From the NCBI GenBank assembly GCA_020048595.1, contig JAIFMH010000244.1:1-6783 (forward strand): a stretch of 6,783 nt of DNA, read 5' to 3'. The DNA comes from Bacteroidota bacterium. GTDB lineage: Bacteria > Bacteroidota > Bacteroidia > Bacteroidales > UBA4417. The notes below the pieces were generated by a model. That model did not search any database, was not told where the DNA came from, and worked only from the letters and a program-made list of their open reading frames with translations. The position numbers and the translations under genes are program-made. This document shows, piece by piece, positions 1 through 6,708 of the stretch; position 1 is the stretch's first letter, and every line of letters begins with the position of its first letter.

Positions 1-788
1 TATCCGCAAACAACAACTACTTTACCGGCAAGCATTACATCGGTAGCACGTTTTATGCCATCAGCCAGTGATTCGCGGCAACCGTAAAGGTTATCGAATT
101 TGGACTTGGTTACTGAATCATTTACGTTGATAGCAGGAATAAGCAATTCGCCTTTTTCCATCATCTGGTACAAACGATGAACGCCGGTTGTAGTTTCTTC
201 CGAAACACCTTTCCATTCAGCAACTACGCCATGCCATTTTGTTGGATTTTCAACAAAAGTCTCGCGAAGAAGATTCATAATTACTTGTTCTTCAGCATTT
301 GCGCCGACTTCTTCGAGCAATTTAGGATTTTTTTCGGCAGCAAATCCTTTGTGAATTAACAAAGTAGCATCGCCACCATCATCCACAATAAGGTTCGGGC
401 CTTTTCCGCCTTCGAAAGTAAGAGCCTGGTTGGTACACCACCAGTATTCGTCGAGGCTTTCGCCTTTCCATGCAAATACAGGAATTCCGGCAGCAGCTAT
501 AGCAGCAGCGGCATGATCCTGGGTAGAGAAAATATTACAGCTTGCCCAACGCACTTCGGCGCCAAGTTCAGCTAATGTTTCAATCAATACAGCAGTTTGA
601 ATAGTCATATGCAAAGAGCCGGTAATCCTGGCACCTTTCAGTGGTTTTTCAGCAGCATATTTATTACGGATACTCATCAGGCCGGGCATTTCTTTCTCGG
701 CAATTTCGATTTCCTTACGGCCCCATTCGGCCAGCGAGATATCCCGTACCTTATAATTCATAGTAGTGTTAACAGTTTGGTGTTCCAT
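1..788 (-). CDS. ahcY: S-adenosylhomocysteine hydrolase (adenosylhomocysteinase), 3' end cut by window
   Basis: This enzyme reversibly cleaves S-adenosylhomocysteine to adenosine and homocysteine in the cytosol, relieving product inhibition of methyltransferases. The visible 262 residues read without a break. Family landmarks appear in order: GSLHMT (57-62, substrate-binding His60), WASCNIFSTQDHAAAA (81-96), DDGGD (136-140), SEETTTG (196-202) and NVNDSVTKSKFDN (221-233, with the expected Lys228 and Asp232). Next comes YGCRESLADGIKRATD, and then the strand leading into the NAD-binding glycine motif, where the window ends. About 40 residues are inserted between DDGGD and SEETTTG compared with the short mammalian form; this is the longer type found in many bacteria and plants. 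The usual length of that type is roughly 460-480 residues, so about 200 are missing. The ATG at 788 is chosen because a TAnnTTTG promoter lies just upstream; an in-frame ATG at 761 (MNYKVRDI) is the alternative. It is divergent from the receptor gene. Family assignment is very secure. Confidence 0.97.
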   Translation of the reverse strand, partial: MEHQTVNTTMNYKVRDISLAEWGRKEIEIAEKEMPGLMSIRNKYAAEKPLKGARITGSLHMTIQTAVLIETLAELGAEVRWASCNIFSTQDHAAAAIAAAGIPVFAWKGESLDEYWWCTNQALTFEGGKGPNLIVDDGGDATLLIHKGFAAEKNPKLLEEVGANAEEQVIMNLLRETFVENPTKWHGVVAEWKGVSEETTTGVHRLYQMMEKGELLIPAINVNDSVTKSKFDNLYGCRESLADGIKRATDVMLAGKVVVVCG

Positions 789-810
789 TATATTGTTATT
801 TTTAGGGGTG

Positions 811-818
811 CAAAGGTA
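811..818 (-). promoter_or_regulatory. Bacteroidota-type -7 element (TACCTTTG) for ahcY
   Basis: Read on the minus strand, 818 to 811 is TACCTTTG, an exact match to the TAnnTTTG element used by the primary sigma factor of Bacteroidota. Transcription would begin around position 804-806, giving a leader of under 20 nt before the ATG at 788. No clear TTG -33 element sits at the usual spacing, so promoter strength is uncertain. No Shine-Dalgarno sequence is visible before the start, as is normal in this phylum. Confidence 0.65.
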
Positions 819-947
819 CAATTTATTTCTAAATCGACCCATATTTAACTCAAAATGAAACTGATTGTTCGGCATATTCATTATTATACTTGGACTTTCA
901 TTATATAAAATATAACCATCATATCCGCCCATGCATAAAGCTATAAA

Positions 948-977
948 TTGTTCCCGGCAAAATTCGAGCTGTTAAAA
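948..977 (+). repeat. Imperfect direct repeat, copy 1
   Basis: This copy starts TTGTTCCC, continues GCA, and ends TGTTAAAA. About 23 of 30 positions match the second copy at 1065-1093, with one single-base gap. It lies in the ahcY/receptor intergenic region and has no promoter element close behind it, unlike copy 2. It could be a regulator binding site or a relic of a local duplication; the sequence alone does not decide. Confidence 0.4.
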
Positions 978-1064
978 AAAACTGTTTTCACATTAAATGT
1001 CTGACAAACAGGATTTTATTAAAAGCAAAATCTAAATCAGTGATTCACTTAAAAATAAGGACGT

Positions 1065-1093
1065 TTGTTCCCAGCAGAACCAAAGTGTTAAAA
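1065..1093 (+). repeat. Imperfect direct repeat, copy 2, abutting a promoter
   Basis: This is the second copy of the repeat at 948-977, sharing TTGTTCCC at the start and TGTTAAAA at the end. It ends 16 bp before the TACCTTTG element at 1110-1117, so it covers the place where a -33 element or an operator would sit. It also contains an imperfect dyad, TTTGTTC against GAACCAAA (1064-1084). A regulatory role is an inference from position. Confidence 0.4.
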
Positions 1094-1109
1094 CTCGTAG
1101 AAATAATTT

Positions 1110-1117
1110 TACCTTTG
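1110..1117 (+). promoter_or_regulatory. Bacteroidota-type -7 element (TACCTTTG) upstream of the TonB-dependent receptor
   Basis: TACCTTTG is an exact TAnnTTTG match. The expected start point is about 1122-1125. There is no clean TTG at 17-23 bp upstream; GTTAAAA at 1087-1093 occupies that area. It is the only exact match I find on this strand between ahcY and the receptor, yet an intrinsic terminator follows within about 60 nt, so it either drives a short RNA or an attenuated receptor leader. Confidence 0.55.
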
Positions 1118-1122
1118 TAATC

Positions 1123-1185
1123 AAAATCAGGGTAAAAACGCTGGCTTAAACTTTTTTCGGGTTTCATAAAGCCCGATTTTTTTTT
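1123..1185 (+). ncRNA. Candidate short leader RNA or small RNA ending in an intrinsic terminator
   Basis: A transcript from the TACCTTTG promoter would run about 60 nt and stop at the hairpin and T run ending at 1185. It has no ATG and no open reading frame worth calling. GGCTT at 1143-1147 could pair with AAGCC at 1169-1173, competing with the 5' arm of the terminator hairpin, which would allow an antiterminated state; this alternative is only 5 bp. I do not recognise a known riboswitch class. The choice between independent small RNA and attenuator leader is open. Confidence 0.4.
1157..1185 (+). terminator. Intrinsic terminator between promoter and receptor gene
   Basis: The 5' arm TCGGGTTT (1157-1164) pairs with AAGCCCGA (1169-1176) over 8 bp including one G-T pair, around the loop CATA. 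Nine T residues follow directly (1177-1185). It works only on the plus strand. No plus-strand gene lies upstream for it to terminate, so it must act on a short transcript or on the leader of the receptor gene. Confidence 0.8.
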
Positions 1186-1223
1186 AATGGATTGACATTA
1201 TGAGAGTTTCAACTATCCATTGA

Positions 1224-1292
1224 GATAAGTTTCTGATACTTCCATGCAGATTTTCCTGATTGCTGAAATCCACTGCCTTAAATCAACTTATC
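1224..1292 (+). other. Possible folded leader segment upstream of the receptor gene
   Basis: GATAAGTT (1224-1231) is perfectly complementary to AACTTATC (1285-1292). Inside that span, GCAG and ATTT (1246-1253) can pair with AAAT and CTGC (1266-1276), leaving a three-base bulge. Together these could make a two-helix fold in the receptor mRNA leader. In AT-rich DNA such pairings arise by chance, and I know no RNA family that matches, so this is a weak candidate. The remainder of 1186-1372 shows no gene and no exact TAnnTTTG promoter. Confidence 0.15.
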
Positions 1293-1372
1293 ATTAAATA
1301 TTTTATTGAAAACCAATTAATAACAGTTCTTACCAAAGCAACATTTTAAACTTATACAAAGTAAAATCACGT

Positions 1373-4027
1373 ATGAAAAAAACTCTAAAACTTTTTATCA
1401 CAGCAATTTTAATTTTTTCGGGCAGTTTGCTTTATTCCCAAAGTCACTCGGTAAAGGGAGTAGTAAAAAATGAAAAAGGAGAACCACTGGAATTTGCGTC
1501 AATCGCCATTAAAGGCACCAATAGCGGTGCCATAAGCGATACTGACGGGAAATTTTCGCTGACAACAGATATAAGCACGCCAACTTTGCTGATTTCCTCC
1601 ATCGGCTATGTAACCAAGGAAGTTGTGGCAAACAGCAACTTCATCGAAGTTCAGCTTAGTTTACAAAATACCAGCCTCAGCGAATTTGTGGTTGTTGGCA
1701 GCCGGAATCCTAAATTAAGCAAGTTGGAAACCCCTGTTCCTGTTGATGTTGTGAATATGATAAAATCGCGAACGCTTACACCTCAGAACTCAGCAAATGA
1801 CATCTTAACATACCTGATTCCATCTTTTAACTCCAACCGCCAATCTGCATCCGACGGAACCGAACACATTGACCCTGCATCTTTGAGAGGTCTTGGTCCT
1901 GACCAGGTATTGGTTTTGATCAATGGTAAAAGAAGACACACAACGTCGTTGGTTAACTATCAGAATACGGTTGGAAATGGCTCAGTTGGAACCGACTTAA
2001 GCGCTATCCCTGCTTCAGCAATAAAACGTATTGAAGTGTTACGCGACGGCGCAGCAGCACAATACGGTTCTGATGCTATTGCCGGCGTTATCAATTTGAT
2101 TCTGAATGACAATATAGGATTTCAGGCCGAAGCTACTTATGGTCAGACTTCACGCAACGATGGTCAGACAACAGATTTGAACCTGAATTACGGAGCCAAA
2201 CTTGGGAAAAAAGGTGGCTTTATCAACCTGACTGCAGAATATAACAACCGTCAGAAAACCAACCGTTCACAGAACCATGATCTGATCATTTTTGATCAAT
2301 CAGAATTTGGCAACTATTTTGCTTATGATTTTTGTGAAGATCCGGCTGCTGCCCGCCAGATTGATGACGATGCAATTGCTGCTGCCGGCCTTACCCGCGA
2401 CGATTTTGACTTCCAGGTAGGTGATGCCAAAATACAAAACATCCAGGGATTCCTGAATTCTACAATCCCGTTAAACAAAAACGCTGAATTGTATTTTTCA
2501 GGTGGTTACAGCAAACGAAATGGTATGGGTTTTGGATTCAGACGCTTACCAAGTGAAACTGATAATGTTGTTTCCTCATTATTTCCAAATGGATTTCAGC
2601 CCGAATTGAAATCCGACATTGCTGATGCTTCATTAATTTCAGGAATACGGTTTAACCTTTCCGAATGGAAATTTGATATCAGCAATACCATTGGAAATAA
2701 TAACTTCAAATACGAAGTTTCCAACACAAATAATGCTTCCATGGGTGCAGGCAGCCCAACTGATTTTGACGCAGGAAGTCATTCGTTTTTACAAAACACA
2801 TTGAATGCCGATGCATCCCGTTCGTATGCATCTTTTTTAAGCGGACTAAATGTGGCCTTTGGTGCTGAATACCGTTTAGAGAAATATCAGATCAAAGCCG
2901 GTGAAGAAGCCTCCTATATTGATGGCGGAGCACAATCATTCCCGGGATTCTCGCCATTGAATGCAGTGGACGAGCAAAGACATAGTATCGGGCTTTATAC
3001 AGATGTTGAGGCTGATATTACAAAGAAATTTTTAGTTGGAATTGCAGCACGCTATGAGAACTATTCAGATTTTGGAAATACCGTAAACGGCAAACTATCT
3101 TCCAGGTATAAAATAACCGATAACTTTTTTGTCCGTGGCTCATTGAGTTCAGGATTCAGAGCTCCTTCGTTACAGCAAGCTTATTTCAATAATATTGCAA
3201 CCGATGTTGTAGATGGAGAATTGTTGAATTCAGGTATTTTCAGAACTGATAGTGATCTTGCGAAGCAGCTTGGAATACCTGATCTGAAAGAGGAAACATC
3301 CAACAACTACAGCCTTGGCTTTGTGTTTACGCCTATCAAAAAATTGAATATCACCATCGATGCTTACCAGATTAACATCAACAACCGGATTATCCTTACA
3401 GGTAATTTAGGAAATGACGTTTATGGCGATCCGGTTCCTGAATTACAGGCTTTATTCGCTCAGTATGGAGCGCAAACCGGACGTTTTTTTACCAATGCTA
3501 TCAATACAAAAACACAAGGTCTGGATTTAGTAATTGACTATACTTTTGCTTTAGCCGGTGGAAACCTGAATGCCTCGTTGTTGTATAATTTCAACAAGAA
3601 TACGGTTGATGACCAGTTAAATTATATTCCTGATGCATTTGTTGGCCAGGAAGAAGTGTATTTTGGGCCACAGGAAAGAAGTCTGATAGAAACAAACACC
3701 CCGAGAAGCAAAGGAACCCTGGCATTGAATTACGATATCAAGAAATTCACCTTTTTGCTACGAAACACCTATTTTGGTGAAGTTACCAGGGATGGATTCC
3801 CTTTTGGGGTGACTCAGAAACATGCAGGGAAAGTAGTTACCGATTTGAGTGTATCCTATAAAATAACGCCAAAAGTTCTGTTCATAGTGGGTGCCAATAA
3901 CTTGTTCGACGTATTTCCTGATTTACAGGTTTATGAAAACAGCTATTTCGGCGTATTTAAATATGCCCCGGTCCAGATGGGAACTACAGGTTCTTACTTT
4001 TTCGGAAGGATAAGTGTCAGTTTATAA
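1373..4027 (+). CDS. TonB-dependent outer-membrane receptor with carboxypeptidase-regulatory-like N-terminal domain
   Basis: This is an active-transport channel of the outer membrane, powered by TonB-ExbBD. Residues 1-22 form a signal peptide (two lysines, hydrophobic core, likely cut before Gln23). Residues about 27-97 are a carboxypeptidase-regulatory-like domain (GVVKNEKGEPLEFASI, then the ISSIGYV strand). A SEFVVVGSR stretch at 103-111 resembles a TonB-box region. The plug spans about 119-245, with LRGLGPDQVLVLINGKRRH and IKRIEVLRDGAAAQYGSDAI as hallmarks. The rest to residue 884 is the beta barrel, including SSGFRAPSLQQAYF and VGANNLFDVFP. The length is normal for a complete receptor, and the protein ends in a barrel-like strand (GRISVSL), though not in the usual terminal aromatic residue. 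No SusD-like partner lies beside it, so it is a stand-alone receptor and not a SusCD glycan importer. The ligand cannot be read from the sequence; a nucleoside, SAM or metal complex are options, the first two suggested only by the neighbours. Confidence 0.95.
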   Translation: MKKTLKLFITAILIFSGSLLYSQSHSVKGVVKNEKGEPLEFASIAIKGTNSGAISDTDGKFSLTTDISTPTLLISSIGYVTKEVVANSNFIEVQLSLQNTSLSEFVVVGSRNPKLSKLETPVPVDVVNMIKSRTLTPQNSANDILTYLIPSFNSNRQSASDGTEHIDPASLRGLGPDQVLVLINGKRRHTTSLVNYQNTVGNGSVGTDLSAIPASAIKRIEVLRDGAAAQYGSDAIAGVINLILNDNIGFQAEATYGQTSRNDGQTTDLNLNYGAKLGKKGGFINLTAEYNNRQKTNRSQNHDLIIFDQSEFGNYFAYDFCEDPAAARQIDDDAIAAAGLTRDDFDFQVGDAKIQNIQGFLNSTIPLNKNAELYFSGGYSKRNGMGFGFRRLPSETDNVVSSLFPNGFQPELKSDIADASLISGIRFNLSEWKFDISNTIGNNNFKYEVSNTNNASMGAGSPTDFDAGSHSFLQNTLNADASRSYASFLSGLNVAFGAEYRLEKYQIKAGEEASYIDGGAQSFPGFSPLNAVDEQRHSIGLYTDVEADITKKFLVGIAARYENYSDFGNTVNGKLSSRYKITDNFFVRGSLSSGFRAPSLQQAYFNNIATDVVDGELLNSGIFRTDSDLAKQLGIPDLKEETSNNYSLGFVFTPIKKLNITIDAYQININNRIILTGNLGNDVYGDPVPELQALFAQYGAQTGRFFTNAINTKTQGLDLVIDYTFALAGGNLNASLLYNFNKNTVDDQLNYIPDAFVGQEEVYFGPQERSLIETNTPRSKGTLALNYDIKKFTFLLRNTYFGEVTRDGFPFGVTQKHAGKVVTDLSVSYKITPKVLFIVGANNLFDVFPDLQVYENSYFGVFKYAPVQMGTTGSYFFGRISVSL

Positions 4028-4052
4028 TCCGCAAATGAATTTTAATCTATTA

Positions 4053-4087
4053 CTTTGTCAGGGCAAAAAGCCCTGACAAAGTTTTTT
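4053..4087 (+). terminator. Strong intrinsic terminator after the receptor gene
   Basis: CTTTGTCAGGGC (4053-4064) pairs perfectly over 12 bp with GCCCTGACAAAG (4070-4081) around the loop AAAAA, followed by six T residues (4082-4087). It lies 26 bp after the receptor stop codon and only about 23 bp before the permease start. It should uncouple receptor transcription from the two downstream genes, unless read-through occurs. Confidence 0.9.
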
Positions 4088-4110
4088 ATTTTTAATACGA
4101 ACGTGAAAAA

Positions 4111-5400
4111 TTGAAAAAGATCACCTGGATCACCGCCACAGCTTTAGTGGTTTCAAACATGATCGGAACCGGAGTTTTTACTTCGTTAGGCTACCAGGTT
4201 GCAAGTTTGACAAATACCTACACCATCATTTTACTTTGGTCTATCGGGGGTGTTTTAGCCTTGTTTGGAGCCTTCTGCTATTCCGAGTTAGGGAATTATT
4301 ATAAAGAAACCGGTGGTGACTACATCTATTTATCACGGGGTTTTCACCCGGTATTCGGATACCTGAGCAGCTGGGTTTCACTGATTGTAGGCTTTTCGGC
4401 ACCTGTTTCCCTGGCAGCTCTGGCTATGAGCAAATACCTGCAGATTTTCGGATTGGGATTAGGCAAAGGCTTCGCTATAGGAGTTATTATTCTGATCGCA
4501 CTTTCACAATCTTTCAATTTAAAAACAAGCAGTGATTTCCACAACCTGTTTACGATGCTGAAAGTTGTTTTTGTGTTGGCATTGATCGGTCTTGGTTTAT
4601 ACATTGCTCCTGATGCTGTTAATGCATTAAATTATAGTTCAAGTTGGAAAAAAGAAATTCAGATGCCGGAATTTGCCAGTTCACTTGTATTTGTTGCTTT
4701 TGCCTATACCGGATGGAATTCGGCTTCGTATATTGTTGGTGAAATTAAAAACCCAATTAAGAATCTCCCAAAATCACTTATTATCGGTACCTTATTTGTA
4801 ACATTGGTTTATGTTTTCATCAACTATGTTTTTCTGAAACATGCCTCAATCCTTTCGTTGATTAACCAGGAAGATGTAGCATCCATTGCCGCAAGAGGCT
4901 TTTTAGGATTGAATGGCGCCAAATGGGTGAGTTTCTTTATTGCCTTACAATTAACTGCCACTATCAGCGGTTATTTATGGATTGGCTCAAGGGTGAGCTT
5001 TGCTACTTCAAAGGAAAATAAGCTGTGGAGTTTTATGAACAAATCAAAAAATGATATTCCATACCTGGCTTTATGGATGCATGCAGGCATTGCAATCGTG
5101 ATCATTCTGACCGGCGAATTTGAACAGATTTTTATTTATGCCTCCTTTCTGCTCCAGATTTTAAGTACCATTGCAGTAGCAACTGTGTTTACGATTCCAT
5201 CCCTTAAAAGGCATATATTCAAAGGGAAGTATTTCTGGATTTTCCCAACGGTGTTTTTAGCTTTTGGTGTATACATCTGCTATTTTACTTTTGTAGCGCA
5301 CCCGAAGGAAAGTATCATCGGATTATCAACCATAGTACTAGGATTGATAGCTTATTCGTTCGACACGAAACTTTCCAATAAATCTGATATTATTTTATAG
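4111..5400 (+). CDS. APC-superfamily amino acid permease
   Basis: This is a cytoplasmic-membrane secondary transporter of the amino acid-polyamine-organocation superfamily. Its 429 residues form about 12 hydrophobic segments, the normal size. The first segment carries NMIGTGVF (16-23), the unwound-helix motif that contacts the substrate backbone. The sixth region reads FAYTGWNSASYIVGEIKNP (197-215), matching the conserved tract and following charged loop of the superfamily. Substrate specificity cannot be fixed; methionine is a guess from the neighbouring SAM hydrolase. The start is TTG at 4111: an in-frame stop lies at 4093-4095, and no ATG occurs in frame before residue 17, which is inside the first membrane segment. 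A nearby GTG at 4103 is out of frame and stops at once. No TAnnTTTG element is visible between the terminator and the start, so its promoter is unclear. Its end lies 69 bp before the SAM hydrolase gene, on the same strand. Confidence 0.92.
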   Translation: MKKITWITATALVVSNMIGTGVFTSLGYQVASLTNTYTIILLWSIGGVLALFGAFCYSELGNYYKETGGDYIYLSRGFHPVFGYLSSWVSLIVGFSAPVSLAALAMSKYLQIFGLGLGKGFAIGVIILIALSQSFNLKTSSDFHNLFTMLKVVFVLALIGLGLYIAPDAVNALNYSSSWKKEIQMPEFASSLVFVAFAYTGWNSASYIVGEIKNPIKNLPKSLIIGTLFVTLVYVFINYVFLKHASILSLINQEDVASIAARGFLGLNGAKWVSFFIALQLTATISGYLWIGSRVSFATSKENKLWSFMNKSKNDIPYLALWMHAGIAIVIILTGEFEQIFIYASFLLQILSTIAVATVFTIPSLKRHIFKGKYFWIFPTVFLAFGVYICYFTFVAHPKESIIGLSTIVLGLIAYSFDTKLSNKSDIIL

Positions 5401-5413
5401 CCAGGGATTGGAA

Positions 5414-5443
5414 TTGAACTTTTTACCTGGCGGGAAACTTTTG
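5414..5443 (+). promoter_or_regulatory. Candidate promoter for the SAM hydrolase gene
   Basis: TTG at 5414-5416 and AACTTTTG at 5436-5443 are separated by 19 bp. This fits the Bacteroidota TTG/TAnnTTTG layout with one mismatch (AA in place of TA). Transcription would begin near 5449, leaving about 20 nt before the ATG. If real, the hydrolase can be transcribed on its own as well as with the permease. Confidence 0.4.
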
Positions 5444-5469
5444 TAAATCAATACTCAAATACACTTTTT

Positions 5470-6372
5470 ATGAAACAAATTGTCACTTCACTGTTAATTT
5501 TGTTAGTTGTATTTCAACTTTCAGCACAAAATAAAATTGTTGTTTTCCAAACTGATTTCGGATTAAAAGATGGAGCCGTATCAGCGATGAAGGGTGTCGC
5601 TTGCAGCGTTTCGCCCGATTTAAAATTATTCGATCTTACACACGAAATTCCTGCATATAATGTGTGGGAAGCTGCTTACCGCCTCGTACAAACCGCGACA
5701 TACTGGCCGGCAGGAACAGTTTTTGTTTCGGTGGTTGATCCGGGAGTAGGCACCGACCGGAAATCGGTTGTATTAAAAACAAACAGCGGTCATTTTTTCG
5801 TTACTCCTGATAACGGCACGCTTACTTTGGTTGCCGAAAGTTTAGGTATTGCCGAAATCAGGGAAATTGATGAAGCCGTTAACCGGAGACAAAATTCCGA
5901 AAAATCGTACACCTTCCATGGCCGTGATGTTTATGCATATACAGCTGCAAGGTTGGCAGCGGGTGCAATTACCTTCGAACAGGTTGGTAAAGAATTGCCC
6001 AAGGAAGTGGTGAGCATCCCTTATCAGAAAGCCGTACTGGAAGGTAAAAAGCTCAAAGGTAACATTTCCATTCTCGATATCCAATACGGAAATGTGTGGA
6101 CCAATATCCCTGCCGAACTGGTTAAACAACTTAATCCGCAATATGGCGATCTCATGCATGTAGTTATTTATCATGATAAAATTAGGGTGTATGAAGGCAA
6201 CGCGCCTTACAGCCAGACTTTTGGCGCTGTTGCAAAAGGAAAGCCATTATCCTATTTGAATAGCCTGATGCAATTATCCTTAGCGTTAAACCAGGGAAGC
6301 TTTGCCAAACTCTATAAGATTGAAAGTGGGAATAACTGGAATGTTGAAGTTACCATTACACCGAAAAAATAA
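5470..6372 (+). CDS. S-adenosylmethionine hydrolase (DUF62, SAM hydroxide adenosyltransferase) with signal peptide
   Basis: The DUF62 family uses water to split SAM into adenosine and L-methionine; relatives are fluorinase and chlorinase. The N-terminal domain has QTDFGLKDGAVSAMKG (27-42), FDLTHEIP (54-61), VVDPGVGTDRKS (88-99), TPDNGTL (112-118) and TFHGRDVYAYTAARLAAG (148-165). The C-terminal domain has YGNVWTNIP (206-214) and KPLSYLNS (258-265). Asp90, Arg97 and His150 match the Asp-Arg-His triad of characterised hydrolases (Asp68, Arg75, His127 in PH0463, from memory) with almost identical spacing. The residues I recall as typical of fluorinase (Tyr77, Thr80, Ser158) are replaced by Asp, Val and Gly, and its roughly 23-residue insertion is absent, so this should be a hydrolase and not a halogenase. 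Residues 1-19 are a clear signal peptide, likely cut before Gln20; typical family members begin near the VVFQTDFG strand without one. The product should therefore act in the periplasm or outside. It probably shares a transcript with the permease. Confidence 0.93.
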   Translation: MKQIVTSLLILLVVFQLSAQNKIVVFQTDFGLKDGAVSAMKGVACSVSPDLKLFDLTHEIPAYNVWEAAYRLVQTATYWPAGTVFVSVVDPGVGTDRKSVVLKTNSGHFFVTPDNGTLTLVAESLGIAEIREIDEAVNRRQNSEKSYTFHGRDVYAYTAARLAAGAITFEQVGKELPKEVVSIPYQKAVLEGKKLKGNISILDIQYGNVWTNIPAELVKQLNPQYGDLMHVVIYHDKIRVYEGNAPYSQTFGAVAKGKPLSYLNSLMQLSLALNQGSFAKLYKIESGNNWNVEVTITPKK

Positions 6373-6415
6373 ATAGACCAGTTATTTCTGACAAAGCGCT
6401 GAAAAACAAGTTACA

Positions 6416-6519
6416 GCCACAGATCACACGGATTTCACAGATAAAATATCACTTAAACTAAGCCCATATATCCTCTATTAAACTGCCAAAAGCAGTTTTA
6501 AATCTGTGAAATCTGTGGC
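6416..6519. repeat. Inverted element built from 9-nt CACAGAT repeats
   Basis: The left arm holds three tandem 9-mers, CACAGATCA, CACGGATTT and CACAGATAA, from 6418 to 6444. The right arm (6501-6519) holds two such units on the opposite strand (ATCTGTGAA, then ATCTGTGGC). Both arms are bounded by the same GCCACAGAT end. About 55 bp of AT-rich sequence lies between them, including a 7-bp hairpin. No protein is encoded. It resembles a small dispersed palindromic element, but copy number elsewhere is not visible here. Confidence 0.6.
6480..6499 (+). terminator. Possible weak terminator downstream of the SAM hydrolase gene
   Basis: AAACTGC (6480-6486) pairs with GCAGTTT (6492-6498) over 7 bp around the loop CAAAA. 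Only one T remains unpaired after the stem, so this is a poor intrinsic terminator. It is, however, the best hairpin between the hydrolase stop codon and the next promoter. It may instead be just the tip of the surrounding inverted element. Confidence 0.25.
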
Positions 6520-6708
6520 AAAAAATCGCTGAGTAACAGATTGATTGTTACAAATAATTTTATCAGATCGAATTACTATTACTTATTTTCAAAATTCTCT
6601 ATTCTTTTTTTAAACAAGTCTATTCATCTGGCTAACAACGAACTAAATAGCATAACAACCCAAAATAAAATCCATCCGAAGCCATGCGCTAAAATATCCA
6701 TACTTTCT
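6520..6708. other. AT-rich intergenic stretch without a recognisable gene
   Basis: The only open frame here would begin at a TTG and encode about 70 residues rich in Asn, Ser, Phe, Tyr and Ile with no motif. It would also run through the promoter and into the riboswitch region. I see no RNA gene. The stretch appears to be spacer between the hydrolase gene and the next operon. Confidence 0.5.

Noticed and set aside
597..848. Plus-strand open frames inside 1-848
   Set aside because: They are antisense to ahcY, whose reading frame is unmistakable. They have no homology that I recognise.
1123..1185. SAM-II or preQ1 riboswitch in the leader RNA
   Set aside because: The conserved loops and pseudoknot sequences of those classes are not present in this short segment.
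1373..4027. SusC-type glycan importer
   Set aside because: No SusD-like lipoprotein gene or carbohydrate enzymes are adjacent, and the length is at the short end for SusC.
4344..4604. Minus-strand open frames inside the permease (4344-4604) and the hydrolase (5842-6174)
   Set aside because: Both are antisense shadows of well-supported genes and encode no recognisable domain.
5401..5430. CCAGG/CCTGG pairing as a terminator between permease and hydrolase
   Set aside because: It is only 5 bp with a 20-nt loop and has no T run afterwards.
5470..6372. Fluorinase or chlorinase instead of a SAM hydrolase
   Set aside because: The Asp90, Arg97 and His150 triad of hydrolases is present. The residues I recall as typical of fluorinase at the halide site are replaced, and its insertion is missing.
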